From Bacteroidales bacterium (GTDB lineage: Bacteria; Bacteroidota; Bacteroidia; Bacteroidales; P3), in contig JAKSMR010000018.1 of the NCBI GenBank assembly GCA_024400495.1, positions 1 to 55,567 on the forward strand: a DNA stretch of 55,567 nucleotides, in the 5' to 3' direction. Below, in pieces: positions 18,694 through 26,372 of the stretch. The position numbers were made by a program, and so were the translations under genes. Each line of letters begins with the position of its first letter. Within the stretch, counting starts at the first letter, position 1. The notes under the pieces were generated by a model. The model had not been told where the DNA came from. It searched no databases and was given only the letters and a program-made list of their open reading frames with translations.

Positions 18694-19884
18694 TTATGTA
18701 AGGGCTCTGTCAAGCATCTCGAAGAAGGCGGGGAAAGACTTGGACACCACCTCGGGGTTGATGATCTCGATGTTGGGGAACTGTGCCTTCAGAGGGGCAA
18801 AGGCCATAGCGATGCGATGGTCGCCATAGGTCTCTACGGGTTCGGTCACTTCGATCTTCGAAGGGAGGATGTGCATCACGTCGCCGTCGGTGGTCACTTC
18901 GACTTTCATCTTGCGCAGCTCGGTTACGATGGCGTCGACGCGGTCAGATTCCTTGAGACGGGTGTTGGCGATGCCTGAGAGCTTGGATTCCACTTCCATC
19001 CAGGCGCAGGCTACGGCGACGGAGGGAAGGAGGTCGGGGGTGTTGACGAAGTCGTATTCCAGAAGGTCGACGGCTTTCTTGGTCTTTTCTATCTTGACGG
19101 CTTGTCCAACTTGGGTGGAGGTGATGCCGAGCTTTTCGAAGATAGCCTTCACGGCGGAGTCGCCCTGGTGCGACTGCATAGAGAGACCGGGCATGATCAG
19201 GGAACATTCGTCCTTGATGGCGGCAAGGGTATAGAAGAATGAGGCTGCGGACCAGTCTTTCTCGATAGAGACGAGTTCGCATTGGGGGATATGATAGTCT
19301 ACGAAATAGGCTGGGGGATTGCCTTTCAGCACCCAAGGGACGCCGGCCTGAGTGAAGGTCTCGAGGGTCATGGCCAGATAGGGGGCCGATGCTACCGACC
19401 CTTTCAGCTCGACGGCCATCCCTGTAGGGAGCTTGACGGCGGCCAAAAGGAGGGCTGTGGCGAACTGGCTGCTCATGGTGCAGTCTATGGATACTCGGTT
19501 GTTGTTAGGTGTCACGCCCTCGATCTGCACGGGGAGGAAGCCTTCTTTCTCGGTACATTTGATTTGGCAGCCTATCGCCCGTAGTGCGTCGAACAGGGGT
19601 GCCATGGGGCGCTGGCAGAGACGTTCCGATCCTGTGAGATAATGTGTCCCTGGGGTTATGGCCAGCATGGCGGTCAGGACGCGTGCTGCTGTCCCGGCGT
19701 TCTGGCAGTCGTAGTTGTGGCGACGGTTCAGCTTCAGCTGACGCAGGAGGCGTTTGATGAGCTGGGTGTCGTCTGCGGTAGAGAGATTCTTGATTTTGAT
19801 GCCGTTCTTGGACAAGAAGTCCATCACGAGCCAGCGGTTAGAAAGACTTTTAGATGACGGTAGTGTTATTTGAATGGTTTCCAT
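18694..19884 (-). CDS. aroA: 3-phosphoshikimate 1-carboxyvinyltransferase (EPSP synthase)
   Basis: 396 residues from the ATG at 19884 (a TTG two codons upstream also fits). It joins phosphoenolpyruvate to shikimate 3-phosphate in aromatic amino acid synthesis. PSSKSLSNRWLVM carries the N-terminal substrate-binding Lys-Ser pair. NAGTAARVLTAML is the family-typical NxGT segment, and LKESDRVDAIVTEL is the LKESDR motif. VETYGDHRIAMAFA is the late catalytic segment. It is shorter than E. coli AroA (427), as is common in Bacteroidales. The gap to the upstream activator gene is 24 bp. Confidence 0.95.
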   Translation of the reverse strand: METIQITLPSSKSLSNRWLVMDFLSKNGIKIKNLSTADDTQLIKRLLRQLKLNRRHNYDCQNAGTAARVLTAMLAITPGTHYLTGSERLCQRPMAPLFDALRAIGCQIKCTEKEGFLPVQIEGVTPNNNRVSIDCTMSSQFATALLLAAVKLPTGMAVELKGSVASAPYLAMTLETFTQAGVPWVLKGNPPAYFVDYHIPQCELVSIEKDWSAASFFYTLAAIKDECSLIMPGLSMQSHQGDSAVKAIFEKLGITSTQVGQAVKIEKTKKAVDLLEYDFVNTPDLLPSVAVACAWMEVESKLSGIANTRLKESDRVDAIVTELRKMKVEVTTDGDVMHILPSKIEVTEPVETYGDHRIAMAFAPLKAQFPNIEIINPEVVSKSFPAFFEMLDRALT

Positions 19885-19908
19885 AGACAAGGTGTGTTGG
19901 TTGAAAAA

Positions 19909-21162
19909 TCAATACTCGATGTTATAGTCCTTAAGTTTTCTGTATAATGTTCGTTCCGATATACCGAGCGCTTTGGCTGCGTTGCGACGTCGTCCGCCGC
20001 TCTGTTCCAATGCCTTGATGATAGCCTGTCGTTCCCGATCCTGGATACCGAGGCTCTCGTCCTCTACCACTTCGGTATCCTGGAAGTCCTCCTCGTTCTC
20101 GATGCTTCCGGTCCTGTGTTCCACTTGGAGGGGGAGTTCATTTCCGTTGTCGTAGTAGGGGGTGTTGTGGTATTTGTCGACCTGGGGGTACATAGGCTGT
20201 CCGTTCATGGGCATCTGGCCTTGGGCGATGTTGGTGATCACCTGCTTCAGGTTGTTGATCTCGGCACGCATCTCTGTTATCATCTGTCCCATGGAGAGCG
20301 CCTTGAGCAACAGCTCGCGGTCGGATATTTGGTTGGGGTTAGCTTCGTTAGCATTGTAGAGGGCTGGCATCTTCTCCTCGGAGACATATTTCAGGTAGTC
20401 CTGGAGAATGGCTCGGGAGATGGTTCGCTCGGTCTCCACCACGGCGATCTGTTCGGTAACGTTCTTCAGCTCGCGGATGTTGCCGTACCAGGGGTAGTTG
20501 ATGAGGTATTCTTTCCCCTCTTCGGTAAGGAAGATGGGCGGCATCTTGTAGCGCTCTGCAACATCGGAGGAGAACTTTCGGAAGAGGAGATGGATATCTT
20601 CCTTTCTCTCGCGCAGAGGAGGGATATGGATGGATATCTGGTTGAGTCGGTAGTAGAGGTCCTCTCTGAAGTGCCCGTTGCGGGTGGCCTCAAGGATGTT
20701 GACATTCGTTGCGGCAACCACACGCACGTCGATCTTCTTTGCTGTGGAAGAGCCTACGGGGATTATCTCTCCGTTTTCCAGCACACGAAGGAGCTTTACC
20801 TGCATGGCTAGCGGCAGCTCTCCCACCTCGTCAAGGAAGATGGTGCCTCCGTTGGCTTCTTCGAAATAGCCTTTTCTGTCTTTGTCGGCTCCTGTAAACG
20901 AGCCTTTGAGATGTCCGAAGAGCTCGCTCTCGATGGTGCCTTCTGGGATAGCTCCGCAGTTTACGGACACCAGCTTCTTGTGCTTTCGGACGCTGTTGTC
21001 ATGCACGATGCGCGAAAACACATCCTTACCAACGCCGCTTTCGCCGGTGATGAGTATGCTTAGATCGGTAGGGGCCACCTGCACGGCCTTGTTGATAGCC
21101 ATGAGCAGCTGTGGGTTGTTTCCGATGATGTCGTAGCGCTGTTTTATTGCATCGATAGTCAT
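19909..21162 (-). CDS. Sigma-54-dependent activator without a receiver domain
   Basis: 417 residues from the ATG at 21162; an upstream TTG was not chosen. The AAA+ domain starts almost at once, so no receiver, GAF or PAS domain precedes it. Walker A is GESGVGK (40-46) and Walker B is TIFLDEVGE (107-115). The sigma-54 contact loop is GSFTGA (87-92) instead of GAFTGA. An RNG/FREDLYYRL segment carries the arginine finger. Residues 313-365 form a disordered Met/Gln/Asn/Glu-rich linker before a Fis-type helix-turn-helix (about 381-413, RRNAAKALGISERTLYRKL). The target genes are unknown. Confidence 0.93.
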   Translation of the reverse strand: MTIDAIKQRYDIIGNNPQLLMAINKAVQVAPTDLSILITGESGVGKDVFSRIVHDNSVRKHKKLVSVNCGAIPEGTIESELFGHLKGSFTGADKDRKGYFEEANGGTIFLDEVGELPLAMQVKLLRVLENGEIIPVGSSTAKKIDVRVVAATNVNILEATRNGHFREDLYYRLNQISIHIPPLRERKEDIHLLFRKFSSDVAERYKMPPIFLTEEGKEYLINYPWYGNIRELKNVTEQIAVVETERTISRAILQDYLKYVSEEKMPALYNANEANPNQISDRELLLKALSMGQMITEMRAEINNLKQVITNIAQGQMPMNGQPMYPQVDKYHNTPYYDNGNELPLQVEHRTGSIENEEDFQDTEVVEDESLGIQDRERQAIIKALEQSGGRRRNAAKALGISERTLYRKLKDYNIEY

Positions 21163-21220
21163 AACTATTACTTCTTTTTTTAGTGTCGTGTGCAAGAGCT
21201 TTCTTGCTTGTCTGCTTGTG

Positions 21221-21237
21221 TTTTTTTTTGGGGGGGG
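21221..21237. repeat. Homopolymer pair T9-G8 before the sigma-54 activator gene
   Basis: Nine T (21221-21229) abut eight G (21230-21237) between the dnaG stop and the activator start; on the coding (minus) strand this is C8A9. Such tracts slip during replication and could vary the leader length. A similar T8-G9 tract occurs at 26192-26208. Confidence 0.6.
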
Positions 21238-21246
21238 TAGTGCTCT

Positions 21247-23304
21247 TTAGTGGATCACGCACCTGAGCTGGTTGCACAGCTCTTTCTGGTGCTTGATGAA
21301 TACCATCTTCTTGAATAGGAGCTGATTCATCGTTTCCGGGTCGGAGGCGAGGCGGAGCTGGGTGTCTATGTCGTCGATACGATGGTTAATCTTCTTTAGT
21401 TTGAGGGTGTTGAGGGAGTATTCCACGTCCTCCTTCACTCTCTGCTCCGGGGCGACGACATATACGTGCTTCTCGTTCTGCCAGCGTTCGCTGATGTGGT
21501 AGGTGTTGATCATCAGTTCGATAGAGGTATTGCGGATTACCTCGTCGGGATGGTTGACAAGTTCGTTGCTGTCCAGCAGTCCGCCAGCTTCGAGCTTGTG
21601 GAGGAAGAGGCCGAATATTTGTTGGTAGACGGGGTTGTCAAACTGCATCTCGTCGTTCACGATATCGCTCACGATTACCGACACCACATACTGCTGCTCA
21701 AACACATCCTTGTCGGTAGGTTTCTCTTTGGGCATCAGTACGGAGATGATGTCGTTTCCGTTATTTATCAGCAGGCTGATGATCTTCCTTTCCTGTATCT
21801 CGTCGGGGAATATGTTGTATTCCTGCCAGTTGGGTTTTGACGATGAGGTGGGAGGTGCGTCTACGGGTGCGGGCGGTATAAGGTTGCCGTCGGGGTCGAA
21901 GTCGGGAGGCAGCTCGGGCGGGAACGGGAATGGGTCGCTGGGGGGTGAACTTAGCGTCGGCTTGGTTTGATCAAAATTCTTCTTGAGTCTGTTGTTGATG
22001 CAGTTGAGAAGTTCAAGCTGTAGTGTGTTTTCGTTCACTCCGAAGAAATGGACACATTTGCGGACACAGTTGTCCCTCTCCGTACGGTCTTGGACGTAGG
22101 AGAGTGATTTCACCAGCTCCTTGATGAGGTCCGATTTCTTGATGGGATCCTTCATCGCATTTGGGGCGAGTATCATGATGCGGTAGGAGATGAAGTCTTT
22201 CTCGTTGTTGGCGAGGTAGTCCCTCAGCTGCTCGGCTCCATATTTCTGGGCGTAGCTGTCGGGGTCTTCTCCATCGGGGAAGAGGACCATGCGAATGTTC
22301 AGACCGGCCTGCAGCAGTATGTCTGTTGCGCGTATGGTGGCCTTGATGCCGGCGGAGTCGCCGTCGTACACGATCGCCACATTGTCGGTATATTGTTTGA
22401 TGAGCGAGGCCTGCTCTTTGGTGAAGGCCGTTCCGCAGGAAGCCACGGTATTCTCCACGCCACTCATATGCATCGAGACCACATCCACGTTGCCTTCCAC
22501 CAGGTAGCATTTCTTTTGTGCCACTATAGCATCGCGGGCCTGGAAGAGTCCGTAGAGGGTCTGGCTTTTGTTGTATATGGCCGAATTTTCGGAGTTCATA
22601 TATTTCGCCACCTCTTTGTCTGCGCTTAGTGTGCGGCAAGAGTAGGCGACAACACGGCCTGTGGTGTTGAAGATAGGGAATGTGATGCGTCCTTTGAAGC
22701 GGTCGTACTTCTTCCCGTTGTCTTTGAAGATGGTGAGGCTCGAAGCGCGGAGGGCGTTGTCGCTGAAGCCTTCCCGTGTGGCGTAGTCGGTCAACGCGGT
22801 CCATTCGTCGGGCGAATAGCCGAGGCCGAAGCGGGCGATGATGTCGTCGCTCAGTTTGCGCTTCTCTTTGAGGTAGCTCAGTCCTATGGCGCGCCCCATC
22901 TCGCTGTTGTTCAGATTGGTGGTGAAGAACTGTTGGGCAAGGTCGTGCAGGTAGTATAGTTCCTGCACCTCGTTGGTGGCGTCGTTGCTGTCAAGCTCCT
23001 CCTGGGGGATGATGACCCCATAGCGGTTGGCAATCCATATCCACGCCTCCTGTTCCGAGAAATGGCCATACTGCATCAGAAAACGGATGCTGTCGCCCCC
23101 GTGGTTGGTGGCGAAGCAGAAATAGACATTCTTTCGTGGCGACACGACAAGGGAACGTTCGGCATTCTCCTCTTCGTGGTTGACAGAGAATGGGCTCGGC
23201 GCCACATAGTTCTCTCCGCAGAGTTTCAGGGGTATCAACGCGGAGATGATATCTACGATAGATGCCTTGTTTCTAATGTTTTGTATGGTTTCTTGGCTCA
23301 GCAT
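21247..23304 (-). CDS. dnaG: DNA primase, catalytic centre intact but zinc ligands lost
   Basis: 685 residues from the ATG at 23304 (a TTG four codons upstream is less likely). The primase core is complete: GRITFPIFN and KYMNSENSAIYNKSQTLYG in the RNA polymerase domain, then TOPRIM EGNVD with Glu270, YDGDSAG with Asp314 and Asp316, and FPDGEDPDSYA. A Pro-rich linker (about 446-490) leads to a helicase-binding domain (QERKIISLLINNG). The N-terminal domain is recognisable but disabled as a zinc finger: the expected Cys, His and second Cys of the last pair are Ser37, Ser40 and Thr66. Only Cys63 remains, and about five residues are inserted between the pairs. The missing ligands are all present in the DnaG-like protein at 6077-7366. 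Confidence 0.95.
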   Translation of the reverse strand: MLSQETIQNIRNKASIVDIISALIPLKLCGENYVAPSPFSVNHEEENAERSLVVSPRKNVYFCFATNHGGDSIRFLMQYGHFSEQEAWIWIANRYGVIIPQEELDSNDATNEVQELYYLHDLAQQFFTTNLNNSEMGRAIGLSYLKEKRKLSDDIIARFGLGYSPDEWTALTDYATREGFSDNALRASSLTIFKDNGKKYDRFKGRITFPIFNTTGRVVAYSCRTLSADKEVAKYMNSENSAIYNKSQTLYGLFQARDAIVAQKKCYLVEGNVDVVSMHMSGVENTVASCGTAFTKEQASLIKQYTDNVAIVYDGDSAGIKATIRATDILLQAGLNIRMVLFPDGEDPDSYAQKYGAEQLRDYLANNEKDFISYRIMILAPNAMKDPIKKSDLIKELVKSLSYVQDRTERDNCVRKCVHFFGVNENTLQLELLNCINNRLKKNFDQTKPTLSSPPSDPFPFPPELPPDFDPDGNLIPPAPVDAPPTSSSKPNWQEYNIFPDEIQERKIISLLINNGNDIISVLMPKEKPTDKDVFEQQYVVSVIVSDIVNDEMQFDNPVYQQIFGLFLHKLEAGGLLDSNELVNHPDEVIRNTSIELMINTYHISERWQNEKHVYVVAPEQRVKEDVEYSLNTLKLKKINHRIDDIDTQLRLASDPETMNQLLFKKMVFIKHQKELCNQLRCVIH

Positions 23305-23313
23305 ATCCGAGTG

Positions 23314-23321
23314 CAAAAGTA
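23314..23321 (-). promoter_or_regulatory. dnaG -7 box, near-leaderless
   Basis: On the minus strand TACTTTTG, followed nine bases later by the ATG. The surrounding CGTACTTTTGCAC matches the promoter of the DnaG-like gene at 6057-6069. No clear -33 box is seen. Confidence 0.6.
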
Positions 23322-23661
23322 CGAAAAATAATTGAGATAACGTAAGAATTAATTATGAAGGTATCAATATTTATTATATATTTTTGAGAAGAAGCTGATA
23401 TTGATGGTTTTGTCTTCGCCCGCCTCGATGTCCTCGATAAACCGATCGATTGCCCCGCGGGAAGTCGAGGGTGTTTCTTGAGGGGGGGGACTTTCGTTTC
23501 TGGTAAGATGTGGATTTTTCTCTTTTTTTTGACTATATCTGTCTAAAAAAGTGACGTTTCCTTGTTGTTGTATTTTGTGTTTTGATCCTATTAGTAAATT
23601 TTTTGTTTTATATTTTATATTTTATTCGTATTTTTGCATTCGCTAAAAATATAGTAATACA
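23322..23661. other. Divergent intergenic region, AT-rich
   Basis: Between dnaG (minus) and the Lys-rich exported protein (plus). It holds their two promoters. Bases 23390-23580 include a G8 run and T-rich stretches, and I see no gene or RNA in them. Confidence 0.5.
23602..23636 (+). promoter_or_regulatory. Candidate promoter for the Lys-rich exported protein
   Basis: TTTG at 23602-23605 and TATTTTTG at 23629-23636, with a 23-bp spacer that is at the long end. The ATG at 23662 is 26 bp downstream. Confidence 0.5.
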
Positions 23662-25239
23662 ATGAAGAAAGCACTCTTTTTTGCCTTTATTGCGCTGATT
23701 TCTATCAACTTTGCGAAGTCTCAGGATATCGTCAACCTTCGTCTTGATACCAAGTGGGAAGGCCTCAGAGGAAGCGTGGCTTCCATGGATGAGGACATCC
23801 TTTTACGTAGCGACGACTTCCGCGAAGACTGGCCCACCCGCAAGTGGTTCCGCGACGATATGCGCAAGTTCCTCAGCGAAGAAAACGGACGTGTCCTCAA
23901 CTTCAACCCTGCCGGCCGTCTGCTCAACATCACCTATACCTACCAAGGTAAAGCTGGCAAGAAGACCACCTGTACCTATGCCACCAACGGACTCCTTTCC
24001 TCCTTCCTCGGCGAGGGTTATAAGGTTGAAGCCAAATATAACGCCGGCGGATCGGTTGATATGAACATCTATACCGAGTCGAAGCGTTACTCCACCCTCA
24101 AAGACATCACCCACGACGAACTTTCCCGCGTGCCTTACTATACCACCTATCCCTTCGATATGAAGTGCACCCAGAAGCTCTCCTCCTCGGGCCTCATCCT
24201 TCGTTCGGAGTACCATTATGTCGATAATGTTACCCTCCGCATCTGTGAATATTCCTACAACCACAACGACCAGATTGTTTCGGAGAAGATCAAAGACTAC
24301 ACCAAGAACCCTACCAACCCACAGGTGACCAACGTGGCCTATAGCTACGACGGTAACGATTTCCTTGTAAGAAAAACCGTCAAGAGCCCCGCCTCCGATG
24401 ATGTGTACGACTATGTCAACAACGAGCATGGCGACTGTGTGAAACTTACCATTACCCGAGCCTACGAGAAGCATGTCTATACTTACGAATACGACTACGA
24501 CGATCAGGACAACTGGACCATTCGTCTCCAGTATCTCGACGGCAAGTTTGACCGTGCCTATCTCCGCACCTTCACCTATCATAAGAAAGCCGCCAAGTCC
24601 GACAAGGTCTCCATCGCTTCCGACGACAACGCGATGATTGTAGCCCAGAAGAAGGAGAACGAGCGTGAGATCGCCTTCGCCAAGAGCCGTCTCGAAACCG
24701 AGAAGAAAGCCGCCAAGGAAGCCAAGACCTCCGAGGCTATAGCCGAGCAGGAAGCCCTTGCTGCCGAAGCTCGTGCCGCCGAGGCTGTAAAGGCCGCCAA
24801 GGAGGCACGCAAACGCGCCGACCAGGCCACAAAGGAGGCTAAGGCCGCCCAGTCCCGAGTCGACAAAGCCGCCAAGGATGCCGATGCCACCCGCAAGAAA
24901 GCCGACAGCAAGATGAAGTCCACCAAGAGCAAGGCCGACAAGCATCCCACGGCACAGCCCAAAGCTAAGGCCGAACCCAAGAAAGAGGTGAAACAGCCCG
25001 CTCCTAAAGCCGACGCCAAGAAGGACGCCAAGAAATCCGATCCGAAGGCCAAAACCGACACCAAGAAGAAGTCCGAGCCCAAAGCTGACGCAAAGAAAGA
25101 CTCCAAGAAGTCCGAGCCCAAGACCAAAGACGATAAGAAGAAGTCTGAGCCTAAGGCAGACAAGAAGAACGACAAGAAATCCTCTTCCGCCAAGCCTCAG
25201 GAGATCGATGGCAAGAAAGTCAAGAAGGGAAAGAAGTAA
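23662..25239 (+). CDS. Exported protein with YD-like repeats, coiled coil and Lys/Pro-rich tail
   Basis: 525 residues. A Sec signal peptide (about 1-20) precedes a beta-rich region to about 310 whose lines recall YD/RHS-type strands (YSYDGNDFLVRKTVKS, YEYDYDDQDNW). Residues 330-415 form a helical coiled coil of Ala, Glu and Lys. Residues 415-525 are very low in complexity, dominated by Lys, Ala, Pro, Ser and Asp in imperfect KKSEPKAD-like repeats, and strongly basic. Such tails occur in eukaryote-like histone H1 and in bacterial proteins that bind DNA or anionic polymers. Because this one is exported, a cell-wall or polyanion contact is more likely than a nucleoid role. The family is not recognised. 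A good terminator follows. Confidence 0.85.
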   Translation: MKKALFFAFIALISINFAKSQDIVNLRLDTKWEGLRGSVASMDEDILLRSDDFREDWPTRKWFRDDMRKFLSEENGRVLNFNPAGRLLNITYTYQGKAGKKTTCTYATNGLLSSFLGEGYKVEAKYNAGGSVDMNIYTESKRYSTLKDITHDELSRVPYYTTYPFDMKCTQKLSSSGLILRSEYHYVDNVTLRICEYSYNHNDQIVSEKIKDYTKNPTNPQVTNVAYSYDGNDFLVRKTVKSPASDDVYDYVNNEHGDCVKLTITRAYEKHVYTYEYDYDDQDNWTIRLQYLDGKFDRAYLRTFTYHKKAAKSDKVSIASDDNAMIVAQKKENEREIAFAKSRLETEKKAAKEAKTSEAIAEQEALAAEARAAEAVKAAKEARKRADQATKEAKAAQSRVDKAAKDADATRKKADSKMKSTKSKADKHPTAQPKAKAEPKKEVKQPAPKADAKKDAKKSDPKAKTDTKKKSEPKADAKKDSKKSEPKTKDDKKKSEPKADKKNDKKSSSAKPQEIDGKKVKKGKK

Positions 25240-25260
25240 TAATCCTCCCTCGGTAACAAC

Positions 25261-25292
25261 AAAAGCGCAGCCAACCCAGTTGCGCTTTTTTT
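25261..25292 (+). terminator. Intrinsic terminator
   Basis: AAAAGCGCA at 25261-25269 pairs with TTGCGCTTTT at 25280-25289 around a ten-base loop, followed by a T run to 25292. It lies 21 bp after the stop of the Lys-rich exported protein. Confidence 0.9.
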
Positions 25293-25571
25293 TATCTCCA
25301 TTGGAAGTATAGACTCTTCTGTTGCCCCATGTTTTGCCTCTGTTTTCTGCAGCAAAGGTACGCCTTTGTTTCGAATTGCTATGCGGGTGTCTGGGTTTTG
25401 GGAGTATTATAACCCGTTGGAAGGATTAGCTGGGCTTTCTTGCCATTTGCCGAGGCTGGCCGTTAGTCGGCCGATCTGTGTGGTAAGGTCGGCCTTAACC
25501 GTCGTCTTTAATGGGAGGAGAGCTTGTATGGTGTTTGGACAAGAAGGTGCTAGCCCCTATATGGCGAGTGG

Positions 25572-25637
25572 GTAGCGTCTGGAATTGTAGGCGTTGGATA
25601 GGCGCTAGACAAGCGCTAGATAGGCGCTACTGGGTTG
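25572..25637. repeat. 11-bp tandem array, six units
   Basis: Units start at 25572, 25583, 25594, 25605, 25616 and 25627. The first two are GTAGCGTCTGG and AATTGTAGGCG. Later ones keep a TAGGCG or AAGCG end, for example CTAGATAGGCG. The first two units match those at 46923-46944 at 18 of 22 positions. Confidence 0.75.
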
Positions 25638-25689
25638 CTGCTCCTTGGCTGGGAAAGCTTTCCGGTCCATCATCTTGTGTGATGAATGG

Positions 25690-26286
25690 TCGGGACTATT
25701 CTTCGATTAGGTATCTGCCACTTTCTGCCCCCGTTCGGCCATAATCCCTCACGTTCCCTTCCAAATTTGGTCGGGATAGAGAAATTCCGTTTCGGACAAA
25801 TGTGTGTAAAAAAGGAGAAAGACATCAAAAAAAGGGCTGATTTATGCCTTTTGAGGCCCGAAAAAGGAACGATTTGATGCATTTTATTCCTTTCCTGAGG
25901 GACTAAATCTTAGAAGATTGCCTTTTTGGTGATATTGTATTTTGTTGTGGTTGTGTGTTTTAGGAGAATAGGAATGGGGTTTGGCATTACAGTTACAATA
26001 TTACAATTAACTTTTCGAGACCTATCGTTCTCTCTTTGTTTTGTATATCTGTTTTGTTATTAGCTAGTTATATAATTATGGGAGAGATGATGTTCCCATA
26101 AAAATTTAATTGTAATATTGTAATGTTGTAATGCTCTGCTTTTATCCAATTCTTTACGAGGCAATTAGCATCCCGGTATCTGGTTACAGCCTTTTTTTTG
26201 GGGGGGGGCTCTTGGCGTCGGCGATTACCCGAGAGAGCCTCTTTGTGTGCAGGGGAGGTTGTCCGGCGTTTCTTACCCGATGCCAT
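25690..26286 (-). repeat. Dispersed hairpin element, copy 1
   Basis: Read on the minus strand. First comes an ORF remnant ending KKAVTRYRDANCLVKN (26286 to about 26150), then the hairpin (26134-25983). After that come segments shared with the copies at 53.8-55.1 kb: CCTCAAAAGGCATAAATCAG near 25850 and TCTATCCCGACCAAATTTGG near 25780. The match to the other copies covers about 600 bp with many substitutions. The ORF remnant contains a C9A8 tract (26192-26208 on plus: T8G9). Confidence 0.75.
25983..26134 (-). repeat. Hairpin of element copy 1, tetranucleotide TAAT
   Basis: Arms at 26106-26134 and 25983-26010 pair through 18 consecutive bp plus a further eight after a small indel, around a 95-bp AT-rich centre. 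Read on the minus strand, TG is followed by TAAT three times in the complement of the first arm. In the second arm TG is followed by TAAT, TAAC and TAAT. The centre shares TATATAACTA and AGATATA with the other copies. Confidence 0.75.
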
Positions 26287-26318
26287 CCCCGCAAGATTAT
26301 GATGCCCTACAGAAGAAA

Positions 26319-26345
26319 GAAGCCTCGCTTTGGGGGCGGGGCTTC
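26319..26345 (-). terminator. Intrinsic terminator of the Cys-cluster lipoprotein gene
   Basis: A 10-bp stem, 26319-26328 with 26336-26345 (GAAGCCTCGC and its near-perfect complement), around a seven-base loop. A U/C-rich tract (TTTCTTCT on the minus strand) follows. It lies 28 bp past the stop at 26373. Confidence 0.75.
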
Positions 26346-26372
26346 TTTGTGGTTGGGAAGTAGAGTGGGGGA

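Larger units (their letters stand above)
25293..26318. other. Gene-poor repeat region
   Basis: About 1 kb with no ordinary gene. It holds an 11-bp array (25572-25637) and a copy of the dispersed hairpin element on the minus strand (25690-26286). Bases 25293-25570 contain AGTCGGCC-like short palindromes (about 25464-25495) but no gene that I can support. Confidence 0.6.

Noticed and set aside
25353-25360. Minus-strand TACCTTTG box
   Set aside because: It matches the -7 consensus but no minus-strand gene follows; it points into the 3' end of a plus-strand gene and its terminator.
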